DNA of 15,749 nucleotides from URHD0088 sp041488295 (GCA_041488295.1 JBGPOZ010000100.1:1-15749), one strand, 5' to 3'. Positions 1-6,604 are shown, numbered from the stretch's first letter. Made by a program: numbers and translations. Notes: generated by a model from the letters alone, not told the origin.

Positions 1-670
1 CGGCGGCTCTCGCAACGAGGGCGATCGCGGCGGGCTCGGCCGTCACGCCCTCGGCGGCGGCGATCTTCGCGTAATGCCGGCTCAGATCCTCGAGCGGGAC
101 GCGGCGCAGCGAGAAGCGCTGACAGCGCGACAGCACCGTCACCGGCACCTTGTTGATCTCGGTCGTGGCGAAGATGAATTTGACGTCGGGCGGCGGCTCC
201 TCGAGCGTCTTCAGCAAGGCGTTGAACGCCGGCTTCGAGAGCATGTGCACTTCGTCGATGATGTAGACCTTGAAGCGCGCCGAGACCGGCTTGTAGCGGA
301 TGCCGTCGGTGAGATCGCGGATGTTGTCGACGCCGGTCCTGGAGGCCGCGTCCATCTCGATGACGTCGACATGGCGGTCCTCGGTGATCGAGCGGCAATG
401 CTCGCATTCCCCGCAGGGCGCGATGGTCGGCCCGCCCTTGCCGTCGGGACCGATGCAATTCAGGGCGCGCGCCATGATCCGCGCCGTCGTCGTCTTGCCG
501 ACGCCGCGCACGCCCGTCAGGATGAAGGAATGCGCGATCCGACCCGTCGCGATGGCGTTCGTGAGCGTGCGCACCATCGCCTCCTGCCCGATCAGCTCGG
601 CGAAGGTCGAGGGCCGGTATTTGCGGGCGAGGACGCGGTAGGCGGTCGCTGGCTCGGACATGCTCGCCAT
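1..670 (-). CDS. dnaX: DNA polymerase III subunit gamma/tau (N-terminal part, cut by window edge)
   Basis: This is the clamp-loader ATPase subunit that loads the beta sliding clamp at replication forks. About 223 N-terminal residues are visible, reading in from position 670; the rest lies beyond position 1. The opening YRVLARKYRP is the DnaX signature. It is followed by a Walker A loop (GVRGVGKTTTAR), a four-cysteine zinc module (a Cys in ALNC, then CGECEHC), a Walker B box IIDEVHML, the sensor-1 stretch FIFATTE, and the VLSRCQRF arginine-finger motif. All key residues are present, so the gene looks functional. In-frame ATGs occur at 670 and 661, and neither has a recognisable Shine-Dalgarno sequence, because the upstream bases are pyrimidine-rich. 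The SRP RNA gene lies on the same strand and ends only about 13 nt upstream, so the two are probably co-transcribed. The identification is very secure; the exact start is not. Confidence 0.97.
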   Translation of the reverse strand, partial: MASMSEPATAYRVLARKYRPSTFAELIGQEAMVRTLTNAIATGRIAHSFILTGVRGVGKTTTARIMARALNCIGPDGKGGPTIAPCGECEHCRSITEDRHVDVIEMDAASRTGVDNIRDLTDGIRYKPVSARFKVYIIDEVHMLSKPAFNALLKTLEEPPPDVKFIFATTEINKVPVTVLSRCQRFSLRRVPLEDLSRHYAKIAAAEGVTAEPAAIALVARAA

Positions 671-683
671 GAGGGCCGGAGGT

Positions 684-780
684 GGGAGGCTGGACGAACG
701 ACCCAGGCCGAAACTCGTTACGGCTGCTTCCTTCCGGACCTGACCGGGTTGGCGAGAGACCTGCCCGCCGCCAACCTCCC
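684..780 (-). ncRNA. ffs: Bacterial small signal recognition particle RNA (4.5S RNA)
   Basis: This is the RNA core of the signal recognition particle, which binds Ffh to target membrane proteins co-translationally. On the minus strand, positions 722-745 give the conserved apical domain: GGTCAGG, then the GGAA tetraloop in CCGGAAGG, then AAGCAGCC. As far as I recall this stretch is identical to the E. coli 4.5S core. The ends pair over 10 bp: the 5' arm GGGAGGTTGG (771-780) with the 3' arm CCAGCCTCCC (684-693), including one G-U pair. That fixes a hairpin of about 97 nt, normal for the short alphaproteobacterial form. A TATAGT box sits exactly at -12 to -7 relative to position 780. Location upstream of dnaX is common in Proteobacteria. 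Confidence 0.96.
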
Positions 781-817
781 GACGCCACTATATCAGGATT
801 GACGGGCGGCGAGGCAA
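781..817 (-). promoter_or_regulatory. Probable sigma-70-type promoter of ffs
   Basis: On the minus strand a -10 hexamer TATAGT (787-792, five of six consensus bases) lies six bases before the predicted first base of the SRP RNA at 780. A TTGCCT -35-like hexamer is at 812-817, with a 19-nt spacer that is slightly long. The discriminator GGCGTC is GC-rich, as is usual for stable-RNA promoters under growth-rate control. The -10 box is convincing from its exact placement; the -35 is less so. Confidence 0.65.
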
Positions 818-870
818 GGAGGAAGGGACACTGCCAAGGCAATCGGGTTACGCGGCATCGAGCAAGAGTT

Positions 871-966
871 ACCACGGAGACACGGAGGACACGGAGAAGA
901 GGAAATTGGCCGCAATGCTGCCCAAGAAGAACCTTCTTCACTCCGTGCCCTCCGTGTCTCCGTGGT
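871..966. repeat. Palindromic intergenic repeat of the 'CACGGAGACACGGAGG' family
   Basis: The left arm 871-896 and the right arm 941-966 are reverse complements over 26 bases with one mismatch, separated by 44 bp. Each arm is itself built from short tandem units of the form CACGGAG (three units spaced 8-9 nt apart). A small inner hairpin (GAAG/CTTC near 927-938) lies in the loop. Similar CAC(A/G)GAG-type palindromes are known as dispersed intergenic repeats in many unrelated bacteria; that is from memory, not a search. The element lies between the ffs promoter and the end of the toxin gene, and no gene overlaps it convincingly. It could fold into a long cruciform or RNA hairpin and act as a bidirectional terminator. 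Confidence 0.8.
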
Positions 967-1008
967 GGATCTTTCTTGTTTCGCCCGATTGCCGCGAAGG
1001 CGCACCGA

Positions 1009-1293
1009 TCACGATGGTGCCGGCCAGCGCCGGGCGCGGTGGAACAGCGCCAGAATCTCGATGGCGTCGGGCGCTGCGCGGTAGGCCATGACGAAGGGCG
1101 TGCCGCTGACCGCGAGCTCGCGCGTGCCGGCGACGCGGCCCTCTTTCCCGGCGGCGGGATGGCGCACCAGGACCGCGACGGTCCGCTCGATCTGCGCCAT
1201 CAGCGGCGCGGCGGCGGCGCGGTCCTCGGCGGCGACGAGGTCGACGGCGCATTCGAGATCGCGAAGGGCAAGGCGCGTCGAGCGGATCTTCAT
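1009..1293 (-). CDS. ParE/RelE-superfamily toxin of a type II toxin-antitoxin pair
   Basis: This is a small basic protein of 94 residues from the ATG at 1293. The C-terminal half carries the typical ParE/RelE pattern: GRVAGTRELAVSGTPFVMAY followed by a beta strand AIEILALFH and a terminal RRWP. The first half is helical and charged. Family members are either mRNA-cleaving (RelE) or gyrase-targeting (ParE) toxins; the sequence does not decide which, although the GTREL/GTPFVMAYR style is closer to ParE. The ATG overlaps the antitoxin stop codon (ATGA at 1290-1293), implying translational coupling. An in-frame GTG at 1302 is a possible alternative start (97 residues). The antitoxin gene immediately precedes it on the same strand. 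Confidence 0.88.
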   Translation of the reverse strand: MKIRSTRLALRDLECAVDLVAAEDRAAAAPLMAQIERTVAVLVRHPAAGKEGRVAGTRELAVSGTPFVMAYRAAPDAIEILALFHRARRWPAPS

Positions 1294-1526
1294 CGCCGCC
1301 ACCGCGCGAGGAAGGCCGCCACCTCCGACCCGCTCGCGAAGCGCCCCGCCGCCGCTTCGGCGGCGCCGTTCTCGATGTGCGCCAATTGCCAGCGTTGCGC
1401 CTCGAGATATGCTGCGACCGCCTCGTTCAGGAGATAGCTGCGGTCGCGGTCCATGCGCCGGGCGAGCGCATCGAGCGCGTCCTTCGTCGCGTCATCGATG
1501 CGAAACGTGACGATCGACATAGCCAT
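1290..1526 (-). CDS. Ribbon-helix-helix (CopG/ParD-type) antitoxin
   Basis: This 78-residue protein begins with a beta strand (SIVTFRID), followed by helix-turn-helix-like segments KDALDALARRMDR and SYLLNEAVAAYLE. That is the ribbon-helix-helix fold of CopG/ParD antitoxins, which bind DNA as dimers and autorepress the operon. The C-terminal part (SGSEVAAFLARWR) is the usual toxin-binding tail. The start at 1526 is supported by a strong Shine-Dalgarno AAAGGAGG on the minus strand (1533-1540), six bases upstream; a second in-frame ATG lies two codons in. It overlaps the toxin start by 4 nt. The gene lies only 45 bp downstream of the permease stop codon and is on the same strand. It has an inverted-repeat operator directly upstream. 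Confidence 0.88.
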   Translation of the reverse strand: MAMSIVTFRIDDATKDALDALARRMDRDRSYLLNEAVAAYLEAQRWQLAHIENGAAEAAAGRFASGSEVAAFLARWRR

Positions 1527-1537
1527 GGAGTGCCTCC

Positions 1538-1570
1538 TTTGTAATACAGCGTATTACATCGTATTACAAA
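1538..1570. promoter_or_regulatory. Triple half-site operator upstream of the toxin-antitoxin operon
   Basis: Three copies of the half-site GTATTACA (or its complement) occur in 33 bp: TTTGTAATAC at 1538-1547, GTATTACA at 1551-1558 and GTATTACAAA at 1561-1570. The first and second form an 8-bp palindrome with a 3-bp spacer, and the first and third form a 10-bp palindrome with a 13-bp spacer. The block is AT-rich in an otherwise GC-rich region. It abuts the antitoxin Shine-Dalgarno and ends 1 bp before the permease stop codon. This is the expected place for autoregulation by a ribbon-helix-helix antitoxin; binding itself is inferred. Confidence 0.75.
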
Positions 1571-1571
1571 G

Positions 1572-2795
1572 CTACGACAACCACCAGACCCCGATGAGAA
1601 GCGTCAGCACCGTCACCGGAGCGCCCAGGCAGAAATACATCCAGAAGCCGATCTCGACATTCGCCCGGCGCGCGCGCTCGACGACGATGAGGTTCGCGAC
1701 CGAGCCGAGGATGGTGAAATTGCCGGCCAGGGTGGAGGCCATGGCGAGGGCAAGCCACGCCTTGCGCGGATCGGTGAGGTGCGGGATGAAGGGCTTGAGG
1801 AAGAGAACCGCGGGCACGTTGCTGACGAGGTTCGAGAGAACCGCGGCAAACGCCGTCACGACCTGCACGTTTTCGAGCTTTAGCTTGCGGATGCCGGCGA
1901 TGGTCGCGACCGCCCCGGTGAGCACCTCCTTCTCGAGGCCAGCGACGACGATGAAAAGCCCCGCGAAGAGGAGGAGGAGCGACCAGTCGATCTCACGGTA
2001 GACGCGCTCGGGTTTGAGGCGGCGCGTCAGGAGCAGGAGCGCGCCGGCGACGATCGCTACTTTGGCGGGAGGCGCGATGAAGAAGAAGGCGACGACCATC
2101 GCCGCCGTCGCCGCGACCGCCTTGCGGACGAGCGGCAGATTGTAGCGAGCGGGCGGCGCCGCCTCCATCGCGAGCGGCGCGCCGAACACCTCCTTGCGGT
2201 AAGCGGCGGCGATGATGACGAAAACGACGACGAGGCAGGCGATCGACACGGGGGCGAGCGCTGCGAGGAAGTCGCCATACGGAATGCCCGAGAAGCTGCC
2301 GATCATGATGTTCTGCGGATTGCCGGTGATCGTCGCGGCACTGCCGACGTTGGACGCCATCGCGATGGCAAGGAGGTAGGGCACCGGATCGCGCCGCATG
2401 GCGCGGACGAGCTCGAGGACGAGCGGCGTCAGGACGAGGCAGATCATGTCGTTGACGAGAAAGGCCGAGAAGAAGCCGGAGACGAGGACCGTCGCCCCAA
2501 GCAGCACGATCGGGCGGCGCGCGCGACGGGCGATCGCGGCGGCGACGAGCGCGAAGAAGCCGGAGAGGCGCAGATTGGCGACGACGATCATCATGCCGAG
2601 GAGGAGCACGATCGTATCGAGATCGATGGCGCGGTACGCCTCCTCGATGCTGATCACGCCGCACGCCACCATGAGGCTCGCGCCGAGAAGAGCCGCGCCG
2701 GCGCGGTCGAGCCGGAAGCCGGGCAAGCGGCCGAGCGCGATCACGACATAGGTCGCGGCGAAGATGACGATGGCCGCGGAATGTGCAAAGAGCAT
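1572..2795 (-). CDS. SLC13/ArsB-like anion permease
   Basis: This is a polytopic inner-membrane transporter of about 407 residues with roughly ten hydrophobic helices. Signature elements of the ArsB/NhaD/SLC13 ion-transporter superfamily are visible in order: IDLDTIVLLLGMMI near residue 60, the re-entrant motif LVNDMICLVLTP, then SNVGSAATITGNPQN, and in the second half SNLVSNVPAVLF and LAGNFTILGSVANLIV, which are the duplicated Asn/Ser-Gly pairs. Substrates of the family range from arsenite to sulfate and dicarboxylates. No arsenic-resistance gene is nearby, so the substrate is open. I prefer the ATG at 2795 (MLFAHSAA), just before helix 1; an ATG at 2828 would add 11 residues. The reading frame stays open upstream to 3767, but that part is antisense to nudC. 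The gene is divergent from nudC and followed by the toxin-antitoxin pair. Confidence 0.85.
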   Translation of the reverse strand: MLFAHSAAIVIFAATYVVIALGRLPGFRLDRAGAALLGASLMVACGVISIEEAYRAIDLDTIVLLLGMMIVVANLRLSGFFALVAAAIARRARRPIVLLGATVLVSGFFSAFLVNDMICLVLTPLVLELVRAMRRDPVPYLLAIAMASNVGSAATITGNPQNIMIGSFSGIPYGDFLAALAPVSIACLVVVFVIIAAAYRKEVFGAPLAMEAAPPARYNLPLVRKAVAATAAMVVAFFFIAPPAKVAIVAGALLLLTRRLKPERVYREIDWSLLLLFAGLFIVVAGLEKEVLTGAVATIAGIRKLKLENVQVVTAFAAVLSNLVSNVPAVLFLKPFIPHLTDPRKAWLALAMASTLAGNFTILGSVANLIVVERARRANVEIGFWMYFCLGAPVTVLTLLIGVWWLS

Positions 2796-2921
2796 GCGGA
2801 GGGACCCTGAGACGCCGCCGCCACTCATCGCATGTTGCGAGGTTCGATGGAACCGCCGACTGCGCCGGGGCGCGGCGCCGGTCGTTCGGATTTCTGCCTG
2901 CCTTGCCCGCGCGGCGGTGCT

Positions 2922-3845
2922 ATGCCAGTGTCGCGCACCATGTGGCTGCGCAATTTCTATGCTTTCGCCGAGATCGATCGCGCCGGGCACCTTCGCCGTG
3001 ACGCGGCATGGCTCAACGATCGGTTCGCACATCCGAGCTCGCGGTTCCTGCCGGTCTGGCGCAACCACAATCTGGTGGTGGCGGCGGCCGAGCCGCCGCG
3101 CGCCGCCTTTCTCGCGGCAGGCGAGATCGATCCCGAAGCGGGCGACGCGGTTCTCCTCGGCATCGCCGGCGACGACGCGATCTTCGCGCTCGATCTCTCC
3201 CGGCATGAGGAGCCGCTGGCGCGGATCCGCCATTCGGGACCCTTCGAGTTCACCGATCTGCGCCGCGTCGGTCCCCTGCTCGACCGCCACGAGGGTTCGC
3301 TCTTGGCTTATGCCCGCGGCATGGTGTGGTGGCATTCGCGCCACCGCTTCTGCGGCGTCTGCGGCAGCGCGACGGAGAGCACCGATGCGGGGCACGTCCG
3401 CCGTTGCGTCAACGCCGCCTGCGCCGCCGCACATTTTCCGCGCACCGATCCCGCCGTCATCATGCTGGTGACCGATGGCGACCGCGCCCTCCTCGGCCAC
3501 CAAGCTGCTTGGCCGAAGGGGCAGCATTCGACCTTGGCGGGCTTCGTCGAGCCGGGCGAGTGCCTCGAGGATGCGGTTGCGCGCGAGGTCTTCGAAGAGA
3601 CCCGCATCCGTGTCAGCGAGGTGCGCTACCACTCCTCGCAGCCTTGGCCCTTCCCGTCCTCGATCATGCTCGGCTTCACCGCCAAGGCGCTGACGAGCGA
3701 GATCACCGTCGACCCGAGCGAACTCGAGGACGCGCGCTGGTTCGACCGGCGCTTCATCCTCGGGCATCAGGACGACGAGGAATTCCGCCTGCCGCGGCGC
3801 GACTCGATCGCGCGGCGGCTCATCGAGGATTGGCTTGGGCGCTGA
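2922..3845 (+). CDS. nudC: NADH pyrophosphatase / RNA NAD-decapping Nudix hydrolase
   Basis: NudC hydrolyses NAD(H) to NMN(H) and AMP and removes NAD caps from RNA. From the ATG at 2922 (307 residues) the protein has an N-terminal domain with the conserved DRAGHLRRD-type opening. A zinc ribbon follows with Cys144/Cys147 (FCGVCG) and Cys162/Cys167 (CVNAAC, a four-residue gap rather than the usual two). The HFPRTDPAVI strand comes next, then the Nudix box (GFVEPGE ... REVFEET, residues 207-229) and the NudC-specific motif SQPWPFPSS at 239-247. The glycine normally found after EET in the Nudix box is arginine here. Alternative starts are the ATGs at 2832, 2847 and 2940; none has a strong Shine-Dalgarno. 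The 2832 start would leave only 3 bp to the alternative permease start, so an inner start is preferred. Confidence 0.92.
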   Translation: MPVSRTMWLRNFYAFAEIDRAGHLRRDAAWLNDRFAHPSSRFLPVWRNHNLVVAAAEPPRAAFLAAGEIDPEAGDAVLLGIAGDDAIFALDLSRHEEPLARIRHSGPFEFTDLRRVGPLLDRHEGSLLAYARGMVWWHSRHRFCGVCGSATESTDAGHVRRCVNAACAAAHFPRTDPAVIMLVTDGDRALLGHQAAWPKGQHSTLAGFVEPGECLEDAVAREVFEETRIRVSEVRYHSSQPWPFPSSIMLGFTAKALTSEITVDPSELEDARWFDRRFILGHQDDEEFRLPRRDSIARRLIEDWLGR

Positions 3846-3935
3846 GGCGGCGCGGCCCTCAGGGCTTCATCGCACCGGAGCGGTCGGCGATCGCACCAGC
3901 CAAGTCGGGATCGACCATCCAAGGAGCATCGGGCG

Positions 3936-4493
3936 ATGATGGCACGGCGCGACTTCGTCAGGACCGGCGCTGGCGGACTGACCCTGGCCGGGGCGCTCCC
4001 GCTTCTTGCCGGTTGCACCAGCGCCGCCATCGGCGCGCACGACAAGGTTCGGCCGGGCGATGATCTCGCCATGCTCGACACGGTGCTCGCCCTCGAATAC
4101 GAGGCGGCCGCGGCTTACGACGCGATTCTGGCGGGGTCGCTCCTTGCGGGCGACGAGCGCGCTCTCGCTGCGGCGTTCCGCGCCGATCACGGCAAGCATG
4201 CCGAGGCGCTCGCGGCGATCATCAGGCGGCGCGGCGGCGCCGCAGCTCCGGCCAAGGCGCCCAATTCCGACCGGTTCGCGATCGGCGCGCTCACGGGGCG
4301 CGAGGATGCGCTGCGCTTTCTCCTCAACTTCGAGGAAGGCCTGGCGCTTGCGCATCTCGGCGCCGTTCCGGCCTTCGCCGACAAGGATCTCGCCAAAAAC
4401 TCGGCCGGCATTCTCGGCGTCGAGTCGATGCATTGGGCGGTGCTGCGCCGGGCGCTCGGCGAGGCGCCGGTGCCGATGCCGATCATCGGCTGA
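3936..4493 (+). CDS. Tat-exported ferritin-like domain lipoprotein
   Basis: This 185-residue protein begins with a twin-arginine signal (RRDFVR at residues 4-9) followed by a hydrophobic stretch ending in a lipobox LAGC (Cys27). It is probably exported folded and lipid-anchored, or cleaved, on the periplasmic side. The mature part is four-helical: ALEYEAAAAYDAIL (Glu54, Glu56), RADHGKHAEAL (His85, His88, Glu90), LNFEEGLALAHL and GVESMHWAVL. That is the pattern of small ferritin-like proteins of the DUF4439/DUF4439-like type, in which these Glu and His residues may bind a di-metal centre. The function is unknown. The start at 3936 has AAGGAG (3921-3926) nine bases upstream; ATG 3939 is the alternative. 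It follows nudC by 90 bp and converges with the MAPEG gene, 10 bp away. Confidence 0.85.
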   Translation: MMARRDFVRTGAGGLTLAGALPLLAGCTSAAIGAHDKVRPGDDLAMLDTVLALEYEAAAAYDAILAGSLLAGDERALAAAFRADHGKHAEALAAIIRRRGGAAAPAKAPNSDRFAIGALTGREDALRFLLNFEEGLALAHLGAVPAFADKDLAKNSAGILGVESMHWAVLRRALGEAPVPMPIIG

Positions 4494-4503
4494 GGGCGGC
4501 GGC

Positions 4504-4896
4504 TCAGGGAATGGCCAAGACGATGCCGATGAGCGCGCCGACGAGGAGCACGATTGCGGCCACGGCGCTGATGACGTAGCCCGGCCCACGCTTTGCGGGA
4601 TCGCGGTAATAGCTCCAGGCGTAGAAGACGCGCCCGATGATCCACACCGCGCCGATGACGCTGGCGGCCCGCTCGGAGACATAGGCGCTGTAGAGCCAGA
4701 GCGCCGGGAGGAAGAGGATGAGCTGCTCCAGCGTATTCTGCTGGACGCGGAAGGCGCGCTCATAGGCGGGGTGGCCGGAGGTCGCGGGCGCCACGATCCC
4801 ATGGCGCGCCCGCATCCGCGCGGTGTTGACGGTGATAACGAGATAGAGCAGGAGCGCCAAAGCCGTGACGAGGGACGTCAACACCATCGAAGCCAT
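4504..4896 (-). CDS. MAPEG-family membrane protein
   Basis: This is a 130-residue integral membrane protein with four hydrophobic helices, matching the MAPEG superfamily (microsomal glutathione S-transferase-like proteins) in length and topology. Helix 1 is near residues 4-22, and the loop carries RVQQNTLEQLILFLP (about residues 50-64), the family's conserved Arg/Asn/Glu pattern at the start of helix 2. Two more helices lie around residues 78-95 and 108-128. Eukaryotic members act in eicosanoid and glutathione metabolism; the role of bacterial members is mostly unknown. It converges with the ferritin-like gene and lies 33 bp downstream of pheA on the same strand, so it may share the kdsB-pheA transcript. 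Confidence 0.85.
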   Translation of the reverse strand: MASMVLTSLVTALALLLYLVITVNTARMRARHGIVAPATSGHPAYERAFRVQQNTLEQLILFLPALWLYSAYVSERAASVIGAVWIIGRVFYAWSYYRDPAKRGPGYVISAVAAIVLLVGALIGIVLAIP

Positions 4897-4929
4897 GCGG
4901 GTTCTCCCTCTCGAGATATTGCTGCGGCG

Positions 4930-5796
4930 CTATGTCCCGCCGTTTTGCGTCGCCTCGCGGCGGAAGGGGTGGCCAGGATAGACGCCGAGGATAAGAACCT
5001 CGCGCGTGAAAAAGCGCAGCTCCTCGAAGGCGAAGCGCAGGGCCCGGTCCTCGGGGTGGCCTTCGACATCGGCGTAGAATTGCGTCGCCGTGAAAGTCCC
5101 GCCCAGCATGTAGCTCTCGAGCTTCGTCATGTTGATGCCGTTCGTGGCAAAGCCGCCCAAGGCCTTGTAGAGCGCGGCCGGGACGTTGCGCACCTTGAAG
5201 AGGAAGCTGGTGACGACGAGGCTGCCGTCATTGGCCGGCTGAACCGCCTCGCGCGACATGACGAGGAAGCGCGTCGTGTTGTGCTCGGCATCCTCGATGT
5301 TCTGGCGCAGCGATTGGAGGCCGTAGAGCTGTCCCGCGAGCTCCGAGCTGATGGCGGCGACGCTCTTGTCGCCGCCGCGCGCGACCTCGGCCGCCGCGCC
5401 CGCGGTGTCGCCGGCGGCCACCGGCTTCAGCTTCAGCTCGCGGATGAGATTGCGGCATTGCGAGAGGGCATGGACGTGGCTGCGCACCGTCTTGAGATCG
5501 CCGATGGTGGCGCCCGGCAGCGCCAAGAGGTGATGCTCGACCCGCGCGAAATGCTCGCCGATGATGTGGAGGCCGGAGTCGGGAAGGAGGTGGTGGATGT
5601 CGGCGACCCGTCCCGCGACGGAGTTTTCCACCGGCAGCATGGCGAGCGCGGCGCGCTTCTCGCGGACGGCGATCATCGCCTCCTCGAAATTGGCGCAAGG
5701 CAGGGTCGTCATCTCGGGAAAGACGCGCCGGCAGGCGAGATCCGAATAGGCGCCTTGGGCGCCCTGAAACGCGATCAGGTGGGCGGGATCAGCCAT
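4930..5796 (-). CDS. pheA: Prephenate dehydratase (monofunctional, with ACT domain)
   Basis: This enzyme converts prephenate to phenylpyruvate in phenylalanine biosynthesis. The 288-residue protein has a PDT catalytic domain (about residues 5-182) with FQGAQGAYS, the PVENS motif (Glu57-Asn58-Ser59), SHVHALSQC (residues 106-114) and the catalytic TTRF motif at 174-177. A C-terminal ACT regulatory domain follows (about 194-275) with ALYKALGGFATNGINMTKLES. The phenylalanine-binding ESRP motif of E. coli-type enzymes reads ESYM here; this variant is, from memory, usual in alphaproteobacterial proteins. There is no chorismate mutase domain. The start at 5796 overlaps the kdsB stop by 8 nt (ATGGCTGA), so translation is probably coupled. 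Confidence 0.96.
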   Translation of the reverse strand: MADPAHLIAFQGAQGAYSDLACRRVFPEMTTLPCANFEEAMIAVREKRAALAMLPVENSVAGRVADIHHLLPDSGLHIIGEHFARVEHHLLALPGATIGDLKTVRSHVHALSQCRNLIRELKLKPVAAGDTAGAAAEVARGGDKSVAAISSELAGQLYGLQSLRQNIEDAEHNTTRFLVMSREAVQPANDGSLVVTSFLFKVRNVPAALYKALGGFATNGINMTKLESYMLGGTFTATQFYADVEGHPEDRALRFAFEELRFFTREVLILGVYPGHPFRREATQNGGT

Positions 5797-6604
5797 CGCT
5801 CATCGTCGAGATTTTCCGCGCGGGCGCCAGCATCTCGCGCGCCAAGGCAAGGTGGGCCGGAGTATCGACACCGAGCGGAACCGTGTCAACGAGCACCACG
5901 TCGATGCGCATTCCCGCCTCGAGCGCGCGGAGCTGCTCCAAGCGCTCGCGCTGCTCGAGAACGCTAGGCGGCAGCGCGACGTAACGGTCGAGCGCGGCGC
6001 GGCGATAGGCATAGAGGCCGATGTGAAAATAGTGCTCGCCCGGCCCGGCCGGCACCGTGTTGCGGCTGAAATAGAGCGCACGGACGATGGTGCCCGGCGG
6101 CGCGTCCGGGCGAAAGGCCGCGACCACCTTCGGGACGTTCGGGTCGTGCCGGTCCTCCTCGGCGCGGATGACGCAGGCGAGCGTCGCGATGTCGACGCCG
6201 GGATCGGCGAAGGGCGTCAACGCGGCGCGCAGGAGCGCCGGCTCGATGGTCGGCAGATCGCCTTGGACGTTGACGATGACATCGTGCCGCCGCTCGGGAT
6301 CGAGCCGGGTCAGCGCCTCGTGGATGCGGTCGGAGCCCGAGGGATGGGCGGGGTCGGTCAACACGGCCCGCCCGCCCGCCGCTTCGACCGCCTCGGCGAT
6401 CCGGGACTCGGCGCACGCGACGATGACGGGCCCCACTCCCGCCTCGACGGCGCGGCGCCAGACATGGACGATCATCGGCGTGCCGTGGATGTCGGCGAGC
6501 GGCTTTTCGGGGAGGCGCGTCGAAGCAAGGCGAGAGGGGATGAGGATGATGGGGTTGCGCGCGCCGGCCGACGCGCCGCCCCGACCTTCTTTCGCTCCCG
6601 CCAT
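5789..6604 (-). CDS. kdsB: 3-deoxy-manno-octulosonate cytidylyltransferase (CMP-Kdo synthetase)
   Basis: This enzyme activates Kdo with CTP for lipid A core assembly and acts in the cytoplasm. It is 271 residues from the ATG at 6604. The N-terminal nucleotide-binding motif IPSRLASTRLPEKPLADI is intact. Other family motifs follow: SGSDRI, VNVQGDLPTIEP (metal/Kdo site), the YFHIGLYAYRR strand and RLEQLRALE near the C-terminus. The frame stays open with another possible start at 6664 (20 extra residues), but the motif spacing favours 6604 or later; a clear Shine-Dalgarno is absent. It is first in a minus-strand unit kdsB-pheA, possibly with the MAPEG gene, and is divergent from the cytochrome c gene across 189 bp. 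Confidence 0.96.
   Translation of the reverse strand: MAGAKEGRGGASAGARNPIILIPSRLASTRLPEKPLADIHGTPMIVHVWRRAVEAGVGPVIVACAESRIAEAVEAAGGRAVLTDPAHPSGSDRIHEALTRLDPERRHDVIVNVQGDLPTIEPALLRAALTPFADPGVDIATLACVIRAEEDRHDPNVPKVVAAFRPDAPPGTIVRALYFSRNTVPAGPGEHYFHIGLYAYRRAALDRYVALPPSVLEQRERLEQLRALEAGMRIDVVLVDTVPLGVDTPAHLALAREMLAPARKISTMSDG

Noticed and set aside
74..802. Open frame of 242 codons on the plus strand over dnaX and ffs
   Set aside because: It is antisense to a clear dnaX gene and the SRP RNA; its protein has the Arg/Ala/Gly/Asp-rich make-up of GC-rich shadow frames.
793..1005. Small minus-strand frame with TTETRRAR-like text
   Set aside because: It is only the translation of the CACGGAG palindromic repeat; such pseudo-proteins appear wherever this repeat occurs.
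1572..2795. Naming the permease arsB
   Set aside because: The superfamily motifs are shared by transporters of several anions, and no arsR, arsC or other arsenic gene is nearby.
2829..3767. N-terminal extension of the permease frame (about 310 extra codons)
   Set aside because: It is antisense to nudC, which has unmistakable NudC motifs; the extension has no membrane or domain signal and ends at the first transmembrane segment of the true protein.
4006..5967. Plus-strand open frame of 653 codons
   Set aside because: It covers the ferritin-like gene in another frame and is antisense to the MAPEG, pheA and kdsB genes; composition is that of a shadow frame.
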